Below are positions 32,820 through 43,559 of a stretch of 64,000 bases of DNA, piece after piece; position 1 is the first letter of the stretch; each line of letters opens with the position of its first letter. The notes under the pieces are model-generated. The model saw only the letters and a list, made by a program, of their open reading frames with translations. It was not told the origin of the DNA and ran no database searches. Both the position numbers and the translations under genes were made by a program. This DNA is from Diphasiastrum complanatum (lineage: Eukaryota > Streptophyta > Lycopodiopsida > Lycopodiales > Lycopodiaceae): contig CM055108.1 in assembly GCA_029204225.1 (NCBI GenBank), forward strand, positions 20,469,644-20,533,643, read 5' to 3'.

Positions 32820-33395
32820 CTTAATCTGAATCGATGAATGTCTTGACCTTTAAACTTAGTTCTGCACAGAACTTTCTGTGCATATTCAAGCTTAATTCTC
32901 TGGTAAAAATATCTATTGTCATATCTTGCATTCGACAGTACTACAATCTGACCTCTTGGTCGAGCACTTTGCTTCTGACATAGTGATACATCAGTTCAAT
33001 GTGCTTACTCCTAGAATGAAACCTAGGGTTGGCTGATAAGGCGATGGCACTTTGATTATCACAAAATAATAATGTCAGAGCAAATTGATTCAGACTGATA
33101 TCTGAAAGTAAGTTTCTTAACCAAATTGCTTCCTTTGTCTCTTGTGAGGCTTCATATACTCTGATCTTGTAGAGGATAGAGCTATCGAAGATTGCTTGTG
33201 ACATTTTCCAGGAAATTGGACCATTGTTGAGAAAGAACGTTAATCCAGAAGTGGATTTATGAGTGTCTACATTTTCTGTCCAACTTGCATATGTGTAACC
33301 ACTAAGTAAATTGAGTTTGTCCTTGTCGACTGCTCCATAACAAATGCAAAAGTCCATAGTAGCTCGAAGATATCTCATGACTCTGATGAGAGCCT
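32820..33395 (-). pseudogene. Copia family A RNase H
   Basis: Frame 32941-33378 (145 codons) reads LLSGYTYASWTENVDTHKST (the first catalytic Asp replaced, TYAS for SDAD/SDAS), YEASQETKEAIWLRNLL, LLFCDNQSAIALSANPRFHS (third Asp) and HIELMYHYVRSKVLDQEV. It ends at the LTR on the left. The right side joins an unrelated copia gag-protease at about 33395. Confidence 0.82.
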
Positions 33396-34500
33396 TCCAG
33401 TACCACTTCTTTGTCCTTTATGATAATGTGTTCGTCACCTTTGAACTTCAACTCCATCCCACTTTGTGCCAATATGTTTACAGACAACAAACTCTTTGAT
33501 ATTCAGGGTACATACATCACATCATTTAGGATTTCTTTCTTATCTCCGGCCAATATCAACTGCACCGTTCCTGATCCTGGAGAATTTATAGCCTTTCGAT
33601 TTCCTAGAATCATGTTCTTTTCCCTCTACTTGTCCTTGTATGTTATGAACACCCTCTTGTCAAATGTCATGTGCGATGTTGCCCCTGAATCTTAAGTACA
33701 AGTTCTCATCGTTGCTTCTTTCTTCAGATTCACTTATGTCAATTACCATAGTTGCTTAACTCTCCACCACTTCCTGGGGGTTACCTTTGTTTTGATTCTT
33801 GTCGTCCCATCCTCAAATGCCATAAGCGTTATGTCCTCTTCCTCAATAGGCTCTGCTTCAGCTACATTCACCTGCATCGGTCCCTTCCTCTTCAAGTCTT
33901 CCGTCTTCTTGATGCATTCCCTGGCAATGTATCCAGGATTATGGCAATAATAACATATAATCTATTTCCTCCTTTCGAATTTTTGCTTCCCTTGGCCTGC
34001 TTCAGCATTTTGTCCATCTTCACCATAACGACTTCTGCTTGTCCCCTGTTTTGAATCCATCTTTTTGTGAAAACTCTTTTCATTCAGTGTCATCCTCCCA
34101 ACTAGCGCCAGTTCATCCCTCGTTGTCTGACTTTTCCTCCTTCCTTCCTCTTGCAGCAACCTCTGTATGACGTTGTTCAGCTCCAATTTCTCAATTTTGC
34201 TACTCTCGAGGATCATGATCTACGGATCATAGGATGCTGGTAAGCTATCAAGAATGGTGAACACAAGTGAGTTTTCTCAACTGCTGCCCCTGTTGATTCT
34301 AGTTGTCGTCCAATTGCTTTCATCTTTTCCAAATGCTCTTGGAGCGACTCTCCTTCCGACATCTTCAGAGTAGCCAACTTCCTCCTCAATAGCAGTACGT
34401 TGGTTACACTTTTCCCTTCGTATATCCTCTCCAGAGTGTCCCATATTGCCTTAGCATCCTTTGCATCTTGCACCTTGTCATTATCAACATGCAAAAAACA
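33395..34500 (-). pseudogene. Copia gag (UBN2) and protease fragment
   Basis: Right to left: VDNDKVQDAKDAKAIWDTL, SVTNVLLLRRKLATLKM, SLQEHLEKMKAIGRQL (34270-34500) are a clear UBN2-type copia gag. After a frame change, DELALVGRMT and a nucleocapsid knuckle CYYCHNPGYIAREC (about 33930) follow, with the zinc-binding His replaced by Tyr. Then DSGATSHMTFDKRVFIT (33645-33695) is the protease active site. It breaks off at about 33395 within the protease/GAG-pre-integrase region. Its gag N-terminus is replaced by the palindrome block at 34505-34865. Confidence 0.82.
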
Positions 34501-34504
34501 AAAA

Positions 34505-34865
34505 AAAAATACGTGGATAATCCACGCAGAAGATATCCAAGCGTGGATATCTTTAACTTCCAATCCGGTCCGGTGAACAAACTGAAATTTGTGTGCATAA
34601 TTTGCGCGTGGATTATCCATGCAAAAACTGCTTTCTGGAGCCGCCAACCTTCCCTCCCAAATAGTTGCCGGAATTTTCAAAATTAAATTTCGCGTGGATA
34701 ATCCACGCGCATAAATTTTTCGGCGCCGTGTCAAAAAAACACCGGTGGACTGGCCGGAGGTGTGTTCAGAATTTTTTTGGCGTGGATAATCCACGTGTGG
34801 ATGTTCCACGTGAACAAAATTTTGGAAAATCGACTAAGTGTCGGGTCTCGCGTGGATAAACACAG
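34505..34865. repeat. Cluster of GCGTGGATAATCCACGC palindromes
   Basis: Near-identical palindromes lie at 34511-34527, 34606-34622 (GCGTGGATTATCCATGC), 34692-34708 (extended to 20 bp, CGCGTGG...CCACGCG) and 34780-34796. A related GATATCC..GGATATC is at 34532-34551, a weaker GTGTGGATGTTCCACGTG at 34796-34813 and a half site at 34849-34860. Spacing is about 70-95 bp. The surrounding sequence is not otherwise repeated. Confidence 0.85.
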
Positions 34866-35765
34866 AGTTTTCTAGTTGTGATAGTAGGAGAGGAGAAGGC
34901 TATTGCTTCACATGTGAGCTAGTATTGCGGTCTTTATTATGTAGTGTCTATGGGCACATAAATAAAGGTTATTGGCATCTTGTTGATCATATGTTGAGCT
35001 CTTGCGAAATGCTTGAATAGATCCTTAAAGATCTTGGTGATGTAATGAAGCTATAGTATGACATTGTGGCTCATTGCATTTTGTAGTCATCAAGTATAAT
35101 CAATCTTGGTGCTTATGCTTCTTGTTGACACATTTTAACATTGCTTAAACATACACTGACACCTATTATCACGCACTCGGCAACAATACTAATGAGACCA
35201 ACTACTTTGCCATCTAATGCTAGTACTTCGTACATAAAGTTGTTTAAACCTTCACTATTGATGATGAAGGAGTTTGTCACTCTATTAATAACACACTTGA
35301 GATGGATTATACAACAGAAGAAGACAACAATGAGGATAGTAGAGCGGTTCTTTAAAAAAGGAAGCAGAAATACCGTAGAACTTAGTGCTCGGTGGAATTC
35401 ACATATTGATATGAATGTTAAGGGTGAGAGCTAAATTGATGTTCGCAATAATTCTACGATGGACTGGCAGCAAGAGGAATTTCCTTGCATAAGACCCAAT
35501 CGGCATATGTCATTCATGGAGAATGTTGCTAATGAATTATGAGATTTAGGCATTGTTGTTATATGAAATGAATTTGTTATTCATTTGATACTGTTGCTGC
35601 AGTATGTATTATTGGGAATCTTTGTGGTTGGATTGATACTAGTCTAAGTAGTCATAAGTTTAATCTATTTCTTTGTGTTACTAAAATTGCTATTGGGTTG
35701 ATACAATGGACAGAGTAAATCCCAATTGGGTCAGGTTGTTGAGGGAATCAATTTGCCCCTAACAC
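34866..35765. other. No recognisable gene
   Basis: Short frames only (for example 35141-35434, 97 codons, no motif). It may belong to the decayed hAT copy that follows. Confidence 0.45.
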
Positions 35766-35769
35766 ATTG

Positions 35770-35965
35770 GTCATGAATGAAGTATCAATGGTTCAAAATG
35801 TGGTGCCACACATGTTTGGAATACATTGTATTGCATATAGAGAGATATTAGTTGTTGGTGATGCAGAAAATAAGATGTTTGAATTAGGTTTTGTTCATAT
35901 TTCTTGTAACAAAATTTACAGTTAGGTGAGAAAATTGGTGAGTAGAAAATAATAATAATAAAATG
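35770..35965 (+). pseudogene. hAT-type transposase scrap
   Basis: The frame reads VMNEVSMVQNVVPHMFGIHC then IAYREILVVGDAENK, resembling the 'P.L...HC.AHR..L...DA' block of hAT transposases. NKIYS with a stop and KLVSRK, similar to the next block, follow. It is unrelated in strand and position to the full hAT element at 36418. Assignment rests on about 50 residues. Confidence 0.4.
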
Positions 35966-36215
35966 CAAAGTAGGGTTGGAAGTGTTGTAAGTTGCGTAGA
36001 TTCACACAGTGCTTTGTCTATCAAGATGTCAAGTACTTCATCACATTGTTCATTCGATGGCAACAATCATGATGATTTGCAAGTCAAACAATACAAACGC
36101 AAGGAAGTTTGTGTTTGGTCTATTTTCAATTGCTCATAGCTCAAATGTTGGAATTTCTTGCAAGTCTTTTTGGAAGTTCTCGCATTTGGTGATTGTTTCT
36201 ATGTTTGTTGTTCAT

Positions 36216-36409
36216 ATGCTTGATTTATCTTGTGGAGCTCATTGTTGCTTACTTTTTTGTTCAATTAAAAAGCAAAGATCTACTTATAGTTGATTTAGGT
36301 CCTTTAAGGGACGAGGGTTGTATCGTTGCCTTTGGATTTGAAGATCGGAGTACAATGAGAAAGGATAATTGCCATACCAGGTGGTTTAGAAGACTTAAAT
36401 ATGAGATAC
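36216..36409 (+). repeat. Paralogous segment, copy 1 (interrupted by hAT)
   Basis: About 190 bp is nearly identical to 41929-42118 (shared phrases CATTGTTGCTTACTTTTTTG and TTTAGAAGACTTAAATATGA). Both copies keep an open frame (...LGPLRDEGCIVAFGF...), with five or so residue differences. Right of the hAT element the match resumes at 41228 (AAATTTGCAG..TTTTTATTTACATG). Origin unknown. Confidence 0.85.
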
Positions 36410-36417
36410 TTTCAAAG
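36410..36417 (+). repeat. 8-bp target-site duplication, left
   Basis: TTTCAAAG, identical to 41228-41235. The length of 8 bp is diagnostic of hAT elements. Confidence 0.9.
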
Positions 36418-36448
36418 CAGCGCTTGCGGAAAACATTTTTTTCAACCT

Positions 36449-36620
36449 TACATAAAACCTACTGGGCATTACACCCATTAGGCTTTTCAAAATGTTGAAA
36501 GCTCAAAACCTATAAAAAAAAAAACTTTAGGCGGCCAAAAGCCTAAAAGTGAAAAATTTAAGACTGCCAAAAGCCTATAACTGAAAAATTCCAAAGGTCG
36601 CTAAAAGCTTTTAATATTAA
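36449..36620. repeat. hAT subterminal repeats, left end
   Basis: AAAACCTA/AAAAGCCTA and the reverse TAGGCTTTT occur at about 36450, 36480, 36507, 36537 and 36569. Clustered short subterminal motifs are the usual binding sites of hAT transposase. Confidence 0.65.
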
Positions 36621-37579
36621 ATTTCTAACATATTGGATGATTACAAAACATTGCGAAAATCCGAATATAGGTTTTTCTCAAATCCAAAATCTACATTGTT
36701 TTGTGCTCTAAAAAGTAAATATTTTCTAACAATTTTAACTCACAAATAGCCTAATCAGAATGATATCAGTGAGCTTCTAATGTTTTGAAAATTATCATTA
36801 TTGATAACACAATGTAACATAATGCAAAATATCACATACATAGATATTGGCCTCAGAAGATCATTGATTATGTATGTGAAACTTAGATATCACGTTCAAT
36901 TCAAAAATTTCAGCTCAAGCCTCAAACATTATTGCCTCAAGTCTCCAGAAATCAGCTGACTAACAATAATCAAATGAATGTCAAACAAACAGGGAATACA
37001 AAATTGATAAGACATTAGCTAACAAAAATATGATAAAAGAAAATATTAAATATTTTACTAGAGTGTTAACTGCATTGCATATAGAACTCAAATCCACCAT
37101 AAGTAATAATTAAAATGTCAAAATCTAATGACATTTAAATGTGATACTACTTGTCGGACACCCAAACAAGCATTTATGCATTGATAGGCATCAAGCTTGC
37201 TATGTGTCATCTTTGAATGTACTAAGATAACCACTTACAATGATTCAAATCAATTCTAACAAAGTAGTCAAAATGTTAAACTTTTTAAATAGAAAGTTAA
37301 ACAATGAATCATACTATGAGACGCTTTATAAGAAAAACAAACATATACAAGAACAAAAATTACAATTTATATCAATCATCATGTGTACACAAAATATGTA
37401 CACCAAAGATCTGATCTCATCATAGGCCATTTACAAATTTTACACGTTTAAAAATTTGAAAAACTATGATGATGAAAAGTTATATTTTTACATACCATAA
37501 TGTAAAGAAATCATACCTGGACTGAAGAACTAGGTTCACAATAACCATATATATGTCGGCTTGTTGACGTATCTTTTTT

Positions 37580-38878
37580 TCACAATTCGATAGCGTGAGA
37601 AAAATCCATGGAATCGTCTAATGGAGGGCCTTCTATGCATATACGCATAAGAGCATCAACATTTGAAGTAGACAAAGAATCACGTAATTTATCTTTGATC
37701 CAGTTTATCATACTAAACCCTCTCTCACATGTTGCAGTGCTAGAACATTGTAACAAAGCAACTTTAGCTAATTTCAACATATTAGGGTATTTTTCTCGCC
37801 AAGTTTCATTAGGTCCAATGTTCAACCAAGTTTCTCTCAAACTCTTACCTTTCCATTCATTTGAAACTTGCATTTTAAATCTGGTAAACTCTCGTCTAAA
37901 TGATAAACTATCTATAAAAGGTTCTACAGTTTCATTATTGTTTTCCAATTTTTTAGATTTTCCATAAAAGTTTACCAAGTTATCAACATCATCATCACCA
38001 AAGCTTTTCAACTCACAATATCCACCCAAAGGAAAAACACAAGGAGATAAAATTTTCAAGGATGAAAGAATTTTACTATCTTTAAAACATTTCTTCAAAT
38101 TTTTTATGATAAAACTCAAAAACTATTTCTGAAAATCTATAGCACTTTGTAAGTTAGTTCCATCAATATCTCTATCTATCACTATACTCATATAGAAGTT
38201 ACCTTTAAGTGCTCCTCGTAATGCTGCAAGATAACCCTTCTTAGGACCATAATCAGGAATAATAGGATATCCATGACTATCCATTTGATAAGAATTAATG
38301 TCAATAATAGGATCTTCAATAAACTCTAATTGAATGGTACATACTTCACTCTCAACAAGACCAGAGACAGTGGTAACATCCACAAACTCCATTTGAAACA
38401 TCTTACTAAGAAAATTCATGTATCCTAATATATCAACCAAAAAATGAATGGAATAAATAAATTTAAAATTAGCCACTTTAGATTTCCTGCCATCCTTCAC
38501 AACCTAGTCAGAAATCTTATGTGATTCAGACTTTGCATGATTTTTAATAGCACTAAGTTTGATATTTATAGAACCATTTCTACCATATTCTGTACGATTA
38601 TTAGGATCTTTTTCACACCATGTACAGAAAACATGACCAATGGTTTTATCGAATCTAACCCATGGAAATGTGTCCTTCCAACTAGGACACCAAGCTTTGA
38701 TAGCTTTTTTTATTTGATCAACTTCCTCTATGGATTTTCCATCTAAATTAATATCAGTTAAATCAATAGGATCATCAGTAGAACTACCTACTGCACTTGG
38801 AACTTTATTAGACGTATCAGGAACATTAACTTTTTCAAAGCCAGGAATACTGAAAAGAGTCTTTTGACGTTTAGACAT
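37580..38878 (-). pseudogene. hAT transposase (TTF zinc finger + dimerisation domain), core deleted
   Basis: One reading frame from ATG 38878 to the stop at 37580, broken by two in-frame TAG codons (38504-38506 and 38123-38125). Order: basic start MSKRQKTLFSIPGFEKV; a TTF-type zinc finger (about residues 68-120: WVRFDKTIGHVFCTWCEKD, then LSAIKNHAKSESHK with the late His); then FKFIYSIHFLVDILGYMNFL and MFQMEFVDVTTVSGLVE, a block that in relatives lies after the catalytic RNase H-like core; and finally the hAT dimerisation region EKYPNMLKLAKVALLQCSST, ATCERGFSMINWIKDKL, LMRICIEGP. At 432 codons it is far shorter than the 600-800 usual for TTF-hAT transposases. The missing part falls between the zinc finger and IHFLVDILG and would hold the first catalytic Asp residues. 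Defective. Confidence 0.9.
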
Positions 38879-39351
38879 GATCTACGAAGCGATAAAACAA
38901 AATATTATAGACCTAAAGGGATATACTTTAAAACAGAAGATTTTTGACTAAAAATAGATAAGTAGATTGTAGAATGAAACTACAGTTAATGATCTTCGAT
39001 TTGAAATAAATAAAATTGTAGCATAACAAGAAAACTAAGTAGTGAGAAACTTCAACAATGTGAGGGTAATATCTGGAGCAAAACTAGCACAATTACTCAC
39101 TGCATGAAAAACAGATTACATGGTAAAAGTTCCTAAAACCAGCATAGATCATATTAGTCATTAGACATAAATTTTCATAGATATCAATAATTTTCCTTAC
39201 AACTGAAGATGACTTACAAGTTATAGCATCTGCTGAATGCTTGCATTGCTTCATAACCACACAACAACAAGAGTGACTGCTTCATAACCACAAAACACCA
39301 AACATGATTTAGACTCCACTGTCCAGAGAGCTCAAAGAGCACCAAAACTTG

Positions 39352-39358
<7 letters not shown>

Positions 39359-39413
<55 letters not shown>
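39359..39413. repeat. GA microsatellite, about 27 units
   Basis: Uninterrupted (GA)n within the hAT element. Confidence 0.97.
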
Positions 39414-39417
<4 letters not shown>

Positions 39418-40407
39418 TTCTTTCCTGGGGGGTTGCCTCCTGCACCAAGTTCTAATTTGTAAAATGTTTAAGACTAAGAAAAAGCTTAGAGACTGCAGGA
39501 ATTTATACTTTACAATGCATGAAAAAACTCTGATTTCAAAATTTAGAGAGTGTCATTTCAGCCTCCAAAGAAAAGCAAGGTGTCTTATTTATTGATGCCC
39601 ATTACTGAATCTTGAATCCTAATGCACTAATAGGGAGACTAGAGGTCACTGGACTCTGGAGCACACAGTGCACACGCAAGCTGTAGCCAACACAAGCCTT
39701 AGTACTAGTTAGTAGCAATTTGTAAAGTATTGACTAGTCACTAACAACTTACAAGTATTGGATGAACTGTGAACATGTTCACATATCATAGACTATAGTG
39801 CTGGAAATTCAAACTTCAGTATCTAGAAGATTCAAGAAACATTCAAGAACTTAGAAATCTCAGAAATTTGAAACAAAGCTTCTGCTATTGAGAGACAATG
39901 AGAGAGCTTTCAGCACTGAATTAGCAGTAAGCATTCACGATTCCACACTGTAGTGACTGCACAGTGCATTTCCATAAGGAGTGCTCCAGAGTCCACTGGT
40001 ACTTACTACTAGCGCAGCCAGAATTCGCTGAAAAATGAGAGCTGAAAACCAAAAGTTCAAACTTCTAAATTCAAGAATCTGAAAACAGAAGATTCTAGAA
40101 ACTTAGGAGTTAGAATAATAGAAACTTAGGAGTCAGGACTCAGAAGATTTGAGAGGGAGGCTAGCAATTGGAGGCTGGCCGCTGGAGCTCTTTGAGACTC
40201 TGAATCGCGATGGAGAGAGAGGAAGAGTGTGCGCCCTGCAGCAGCGTGCTCACTACTCAGCTGAATCCTTCTGAATCGTTCTGAATCTTTTGATTCGCGA
40301 TGGATAGGAGGTCACAGACTTCGATCGAGAGACAGACAACCCGCAAAACTTCAAGCCACAGAAGTTCTGATTCGAGAGAGAGATGAATCGCGAAGAATCA
40401 CGGACAG

Positions 40408-40514
<107 letters not shown>

Positions 40515-41004
40515 GCGCACGAACCTAGAGAGCGAAGGCCAAGAGAGTACTCAGTAAACCACTGTAGAGAAAATTCGCACGGGGGGGGGAACAAGTGGCA
40601 GGGCGGGCATTGATTGGCCATTGCCAAGTGGCAAGTGTCGTTGGAAGTGGTGTGAGCTATTTAATGCTCATGACTCATGAGTCATTGCAATTTGCTAACT
40701 TAAAAGTTAAATTTTAATACATAAATTTAATATAATCATAAGCAGGCTGCAGGATTCATGAACATTGAATCAAGATTCATGAAATTATGATTCATGAATC
40801 ACAAGTTACGGGCCATGGGCCATGGGCCATGACTGACTCGCCAATGGCCATGAGTTGGAATTTAGACTCGTGAGTCGCCAGTGGCCACTGACTCGCGACT
40901 CGAGACTCGTGACCATGCTCATTCGGAGTCATTGCTTCAAATTTCAATGCTCGACAATGCTAAGTCCTGACTCTTGACTCCTAAGGTGGTCACTGGTAGA
41001 CTAA

Positions 41005-41215
41005 AATTAAAAACCTATATATCTTGAAATTGATAGGCTAAAAACTTTTTTTTTAAAAATTTTTAAAATTTTTAAAGCCAAAAACCTATGTTAAAAATAT
41101 GAATAGGCTTTTTACATATAAGTAATTAAACTTGTAGGTTTTGAAAAACTACCCAAAAAAATTTCTTAGGTGAATTTTGTTTTTTGTAGGCTTTTTAACA
41201 TGGATTATAGGTTTT
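41005..41215. repeat. hAT subterminal repeats, right end
   Basis: AAAAACCTAT, ATAGGCTAAAAA, AAAAACCTATG, ATAGGCTTTTT, GTAGGTTTTG, GTAGGCTTTTTAAC and ATAGGTTTTTGG lie within 210 bp of the end. They are the same motif as at the left end. Confidence 0.7.
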
Positions 41216-41227
41216 TGGCGAGCACTG

Positions 41228-41235
41228 TTTCAAAG
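41228..41235 (+). repeat. 8-bp target-site duplication, right
   Basis: TTTCAAAG, identical to 36410-36417. Confidence 0.9.
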
Positions 41236-41304
41236 TCATAAATTTGCAGTTTTTATTTACATGTTTTTTTGTCTTATTATATCAAAACATTATAATGAAC
41301 AGCA

Positions 41305-41830
41305 TTAAAATGATCTGACAGCAAACACAATGATCATATAGAAATCATTCAATAGCCAAGCGATCAAGCGAAAGGCGCATAGCAGCTTGAGTTTCATGAC
41401 GGAGAGCGAGGGGAATATGAAAGTAGAGCCTTGGACGAGGGAAGCCCAAGTGAAAAGCTCCGAGGACGTCAAGGGAAGAAATCCAAGACCAAGCTGAAGC
41501 AGAGGGCGAATGGGTGCAGAAAGAGGAGGGCGATCTTGAGACGACTGAACCAGTGCATGACAAGAACGTTGGTGACGGGCAAGACCTCCTCTAGGAGAGA
41601 AGAAACGACCACAAGCATGGCAAGGAACCCGTTCAGGGGGTTGAGAAGGCAATGCAACAAGGGTCGAAGGAGGTTCACAACCAAGCGAGGGGGCAACAAT
41701 GCCATGGGAAGAGGTGGGCGAAGGAGAAACAGAGGGTGTTGAGGCAATCTTCTTATTTCTTTGTGTTCCCTTTGGAAGGTGAATAGCTTGAGGGAAGGTG
41801 CTCGGGCCTCCTCTTGCCTCCTTTTCATAG
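41305..41830 (-). pseudogene. Possible C2H2 zinc-finger protein fragment
   Basis: An open minus-strand frame of about 175 codons, without an obvious start Met, runs from a stop near 41838 to 41305. A Ser/Thr/Pro-rich stretch (IASTPSVSPSPTSSHG) is followed by one finger, CHACGRFFSPRGGLARHQRS then CH (C-x2-C-x12-H-x4-H), and a hydrophobic tail. An isolated C2H2 finger after a Pro/Ser-rich segment could be an exon of a host regulator, or part of a retroelement N-terminus. The 103- and 119-codon frames in other registers over the same bases are shadows. It lies between the two copies of the paralogous segment. Confidence 0.35.
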
Positions 41831-41928
41831 GCTTTTCATTGTGGCATGTTTTATTGATTTATTGCCTAGTTAGCCACAATCATTATTTACTATTTCTCTT
41901 TGGGTGTTAGTTTTTGTTGTTCATATGA

Positions 41929-42190
41929 TTGATTTTTCATGTGGAGCTCATTGTTGCTTACTTTTTTGTTCAATTAACAACCAAAGATTTCCTTATAGTT
42001 AATTTAGGTCCTTTAAGGGATGAGGGTTGTATCGTTGCCTTTGGCTTTGGAGATCGGAGTACAATGAGAAAGGATAATTGTCATACTAGGTGGTTTAGAA
42101 GACTTAAATATGAGATACTTTGAAAGTTATAATTTTGCATTTTTTATTTACATGTTTTTTGTTTTATTATATCAAAACATTATATTTTTA
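41929..42190 (+). repeat. Paralogous segment, copy 2 (unoccupied hAT site)
   Basis: Second copy of 36216-36409 plus 41228-41290. It contains GATACTTTGAAAGTTATAA where copy 1 carries the hAT insertion, so the pre-insertion sequence is preserved here. Confidence 0.88.
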
Positions 42191-42787
42191 GAAAGTATGT
42201 ACTTGTTAGTGTAATCTCTTAGCTCCCTTCAAGGCTAGCAAATGTTTTAAGCTTAGCAATAACTACAAGCTAAATAGTGATTAAGGCTTTTACTAAGTAC
42301 TAGGCCATAGTGTAGTAATTCTATGTGCACAAAAGACTTTGGTTAATACCTAGAGGCTTCATGATTGAATTCCATGTAGATTGAAACATGTGAAAAGTGC
42401 TTCTTTCCATTGAGCAAATGAAAAATATCCTAATCAACTTCAATGGACTGACTTTGCCTTTCATGTGAAAGACAAATCAGCGTTTGGCAAATGGCATACA
42501 TCAGTTCTCTCCCAATCAAGGAAGGCAAAAGCTTCCATGGCTCATCGTTTTGTGAATGATTATTAATTATTCTGAGGTGAGACGCACTAGTGTCACTGAC
42601 TGAGCGTGGGTTAAAAGAGTGGTTGTGCAGGCTCTTCTGCCACTTGGGAGCGAAGAACAAAAAATCTTTAAAAACATATCTCTCGCTCTCTCCCTCTCTC
42701 ACCATATCTATGATTCATCATGAGAAATACGAAGATACGAGATATGAGATGCACAAAAGGATGGGCTTACTCCGCCTTCCTGCAAAG
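42191..42787. other. Upstream region of the 3D-domain gene, no gene seen
   Basis: AT-rich, with short frames only. A CT-rich run lies at about 42680-42705. Confidence 0.5.
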
Positions 42788-42794
42788 TATAAAT
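42788..42794 (+). promoter_or_regulatory. Candidate TATA box
   Basis: TATAAAT, 136 bp upstream of the ATG of the 3D-domain gene, a plausible core promoter. Inferred from sequence and distance only. Confidence 0.45.
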
Positions 42795-42929
42795 TAAATG
42801 AAGCCACTATAAGTTGCTACTTCAAAAAGCGGACCTGCGCAGGCAGAGAGAGACTGTGTAGGTGTGTCTGTATGAAAAAAGACGCACCCTTTCAAAAGGC
42901 GATAGGAGAGATTAGAAACTTTCAACATC

Positions 42930-43559
42930 ATGCAGCAGCTCGATCGCTATTCTATCAACCCCAACTTCCACTCCAGGCTCGTCACACTTGTGGCAGTACT
43001 CTTCTATATTGCCTATGTAGCAGTTCCGAATATAGATGCCAGGATTGTCAAGCTCACTTATTACTGGATTGCTGTTGAGACAGATTACCCCTCCGGATCG
43101 GATGTGTCCATCAAGGAGTGCACCAGTGGCCAAGTGATTGCCAAAGTGTCCAGCCAATATTGGAGTGCAGTGCACATGGAGGGAACTGGTAAACTGCGTG
43201 ATGGTAGCTTCATCACCTGTAACGACGACTCCTGTCACTGCTACGGGAAAGCGCCTTACCCTGTGGGAGCCTGGGATAATCCCATCAAAATCTACTCATC
43301 CCTTGCAGCGAACGACATTCCCCCTCACACTCGTGTCTTCGTGAAACAGCTACAGGGAGTAAAGCTGCCCAATAAACAAGTCCATAATGGCTGCTTTGAA
43401 GTTGATGACCAGAGCTGGAGCTTCGGCTCCAGCCACGTTGATTGGTATGTCTACAGAGAAGGCAACTACAAGATTCTGGACCAAAACCTGAATGGACTAG
43501 ATTCTGTGGACATAGAAGTCGGCTCCAATTGCCAGCTACTAGCCTACGAAGAGATGTAG
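42930..43559 (+). CDS. Secreted or membrane-anchored 3D-domain (double-psi beta-barrel) protein
   Basis: Single-exon frame of 209 codons. The ATG is the first in frame after a TAG at 42903-42905. Residues about 17-37 form a hydrophobic segment (LVTLVAVLFYIAYVAV) ending in NIDA, fitting a signal peptide or anchor. The mature part begins with KLTYYWIAVETDYP. Residues about 122-174 match the 3D (Asp-Asp-Asp) fold: SSLAANDIPPHTRVFVKQL (strand-turn 'IP.GT.V.V'), then NGCFEVDDQSWSF and SSHVDWYV, giving the acidic residues Asp159, Asp160 and Asp171. Six cysteines (64, 97, 102, 104, 155, 201) suit an extracellular protein. The fold is known from bacterial cell-wall enzymes (MltA, YocH) and similar secreted proteins of fungi. 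The substrate here is unknown, and the usual Asp-Thr-Gly is replaced by Asp-Asp-Gln. It is the only intact non-transposon frame in the window. There are no introns, consistent with acquisition by transfer or a retrocopy, but that is inference. Confidence 0.75.
   Translation: MQQLDRYSINPNFHSRLVTLVAVLFYIAYVAVPNIDARIVKLTYYWIAVETDYPSGSDVSIKECTSGQVIAKVSSQYWSAVHMEGTGKLRDGSFITCNDDSCHCYGKAPYPVGAWDNPIKIYSSLAANDIPPHTRVFVKQLQGVKLPNKQVHNGCFEVDDQSWSFGSSHVDWYVYREGNYKILDQNLNGLDSVDIEVGSNCQLLAYEEM

Noticed and set aside
34213-34809. 198-codon minus-strand frame as one complete gag protein
   Set aside because: Only its last part (below about 34500) is gag. The first 100 residues are the palindrome block read through.
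35141-35434. 97-codon frame with basic C-terminus
   Set aside because: No motif; lies in decayed sequence next to the hAT scrap.
42590-43078. 162-codon plus-strand frame overlapping the start of the 3D-domain gene
   Set aside because: Different register, no motif, and it overlaps the better-supported gene.
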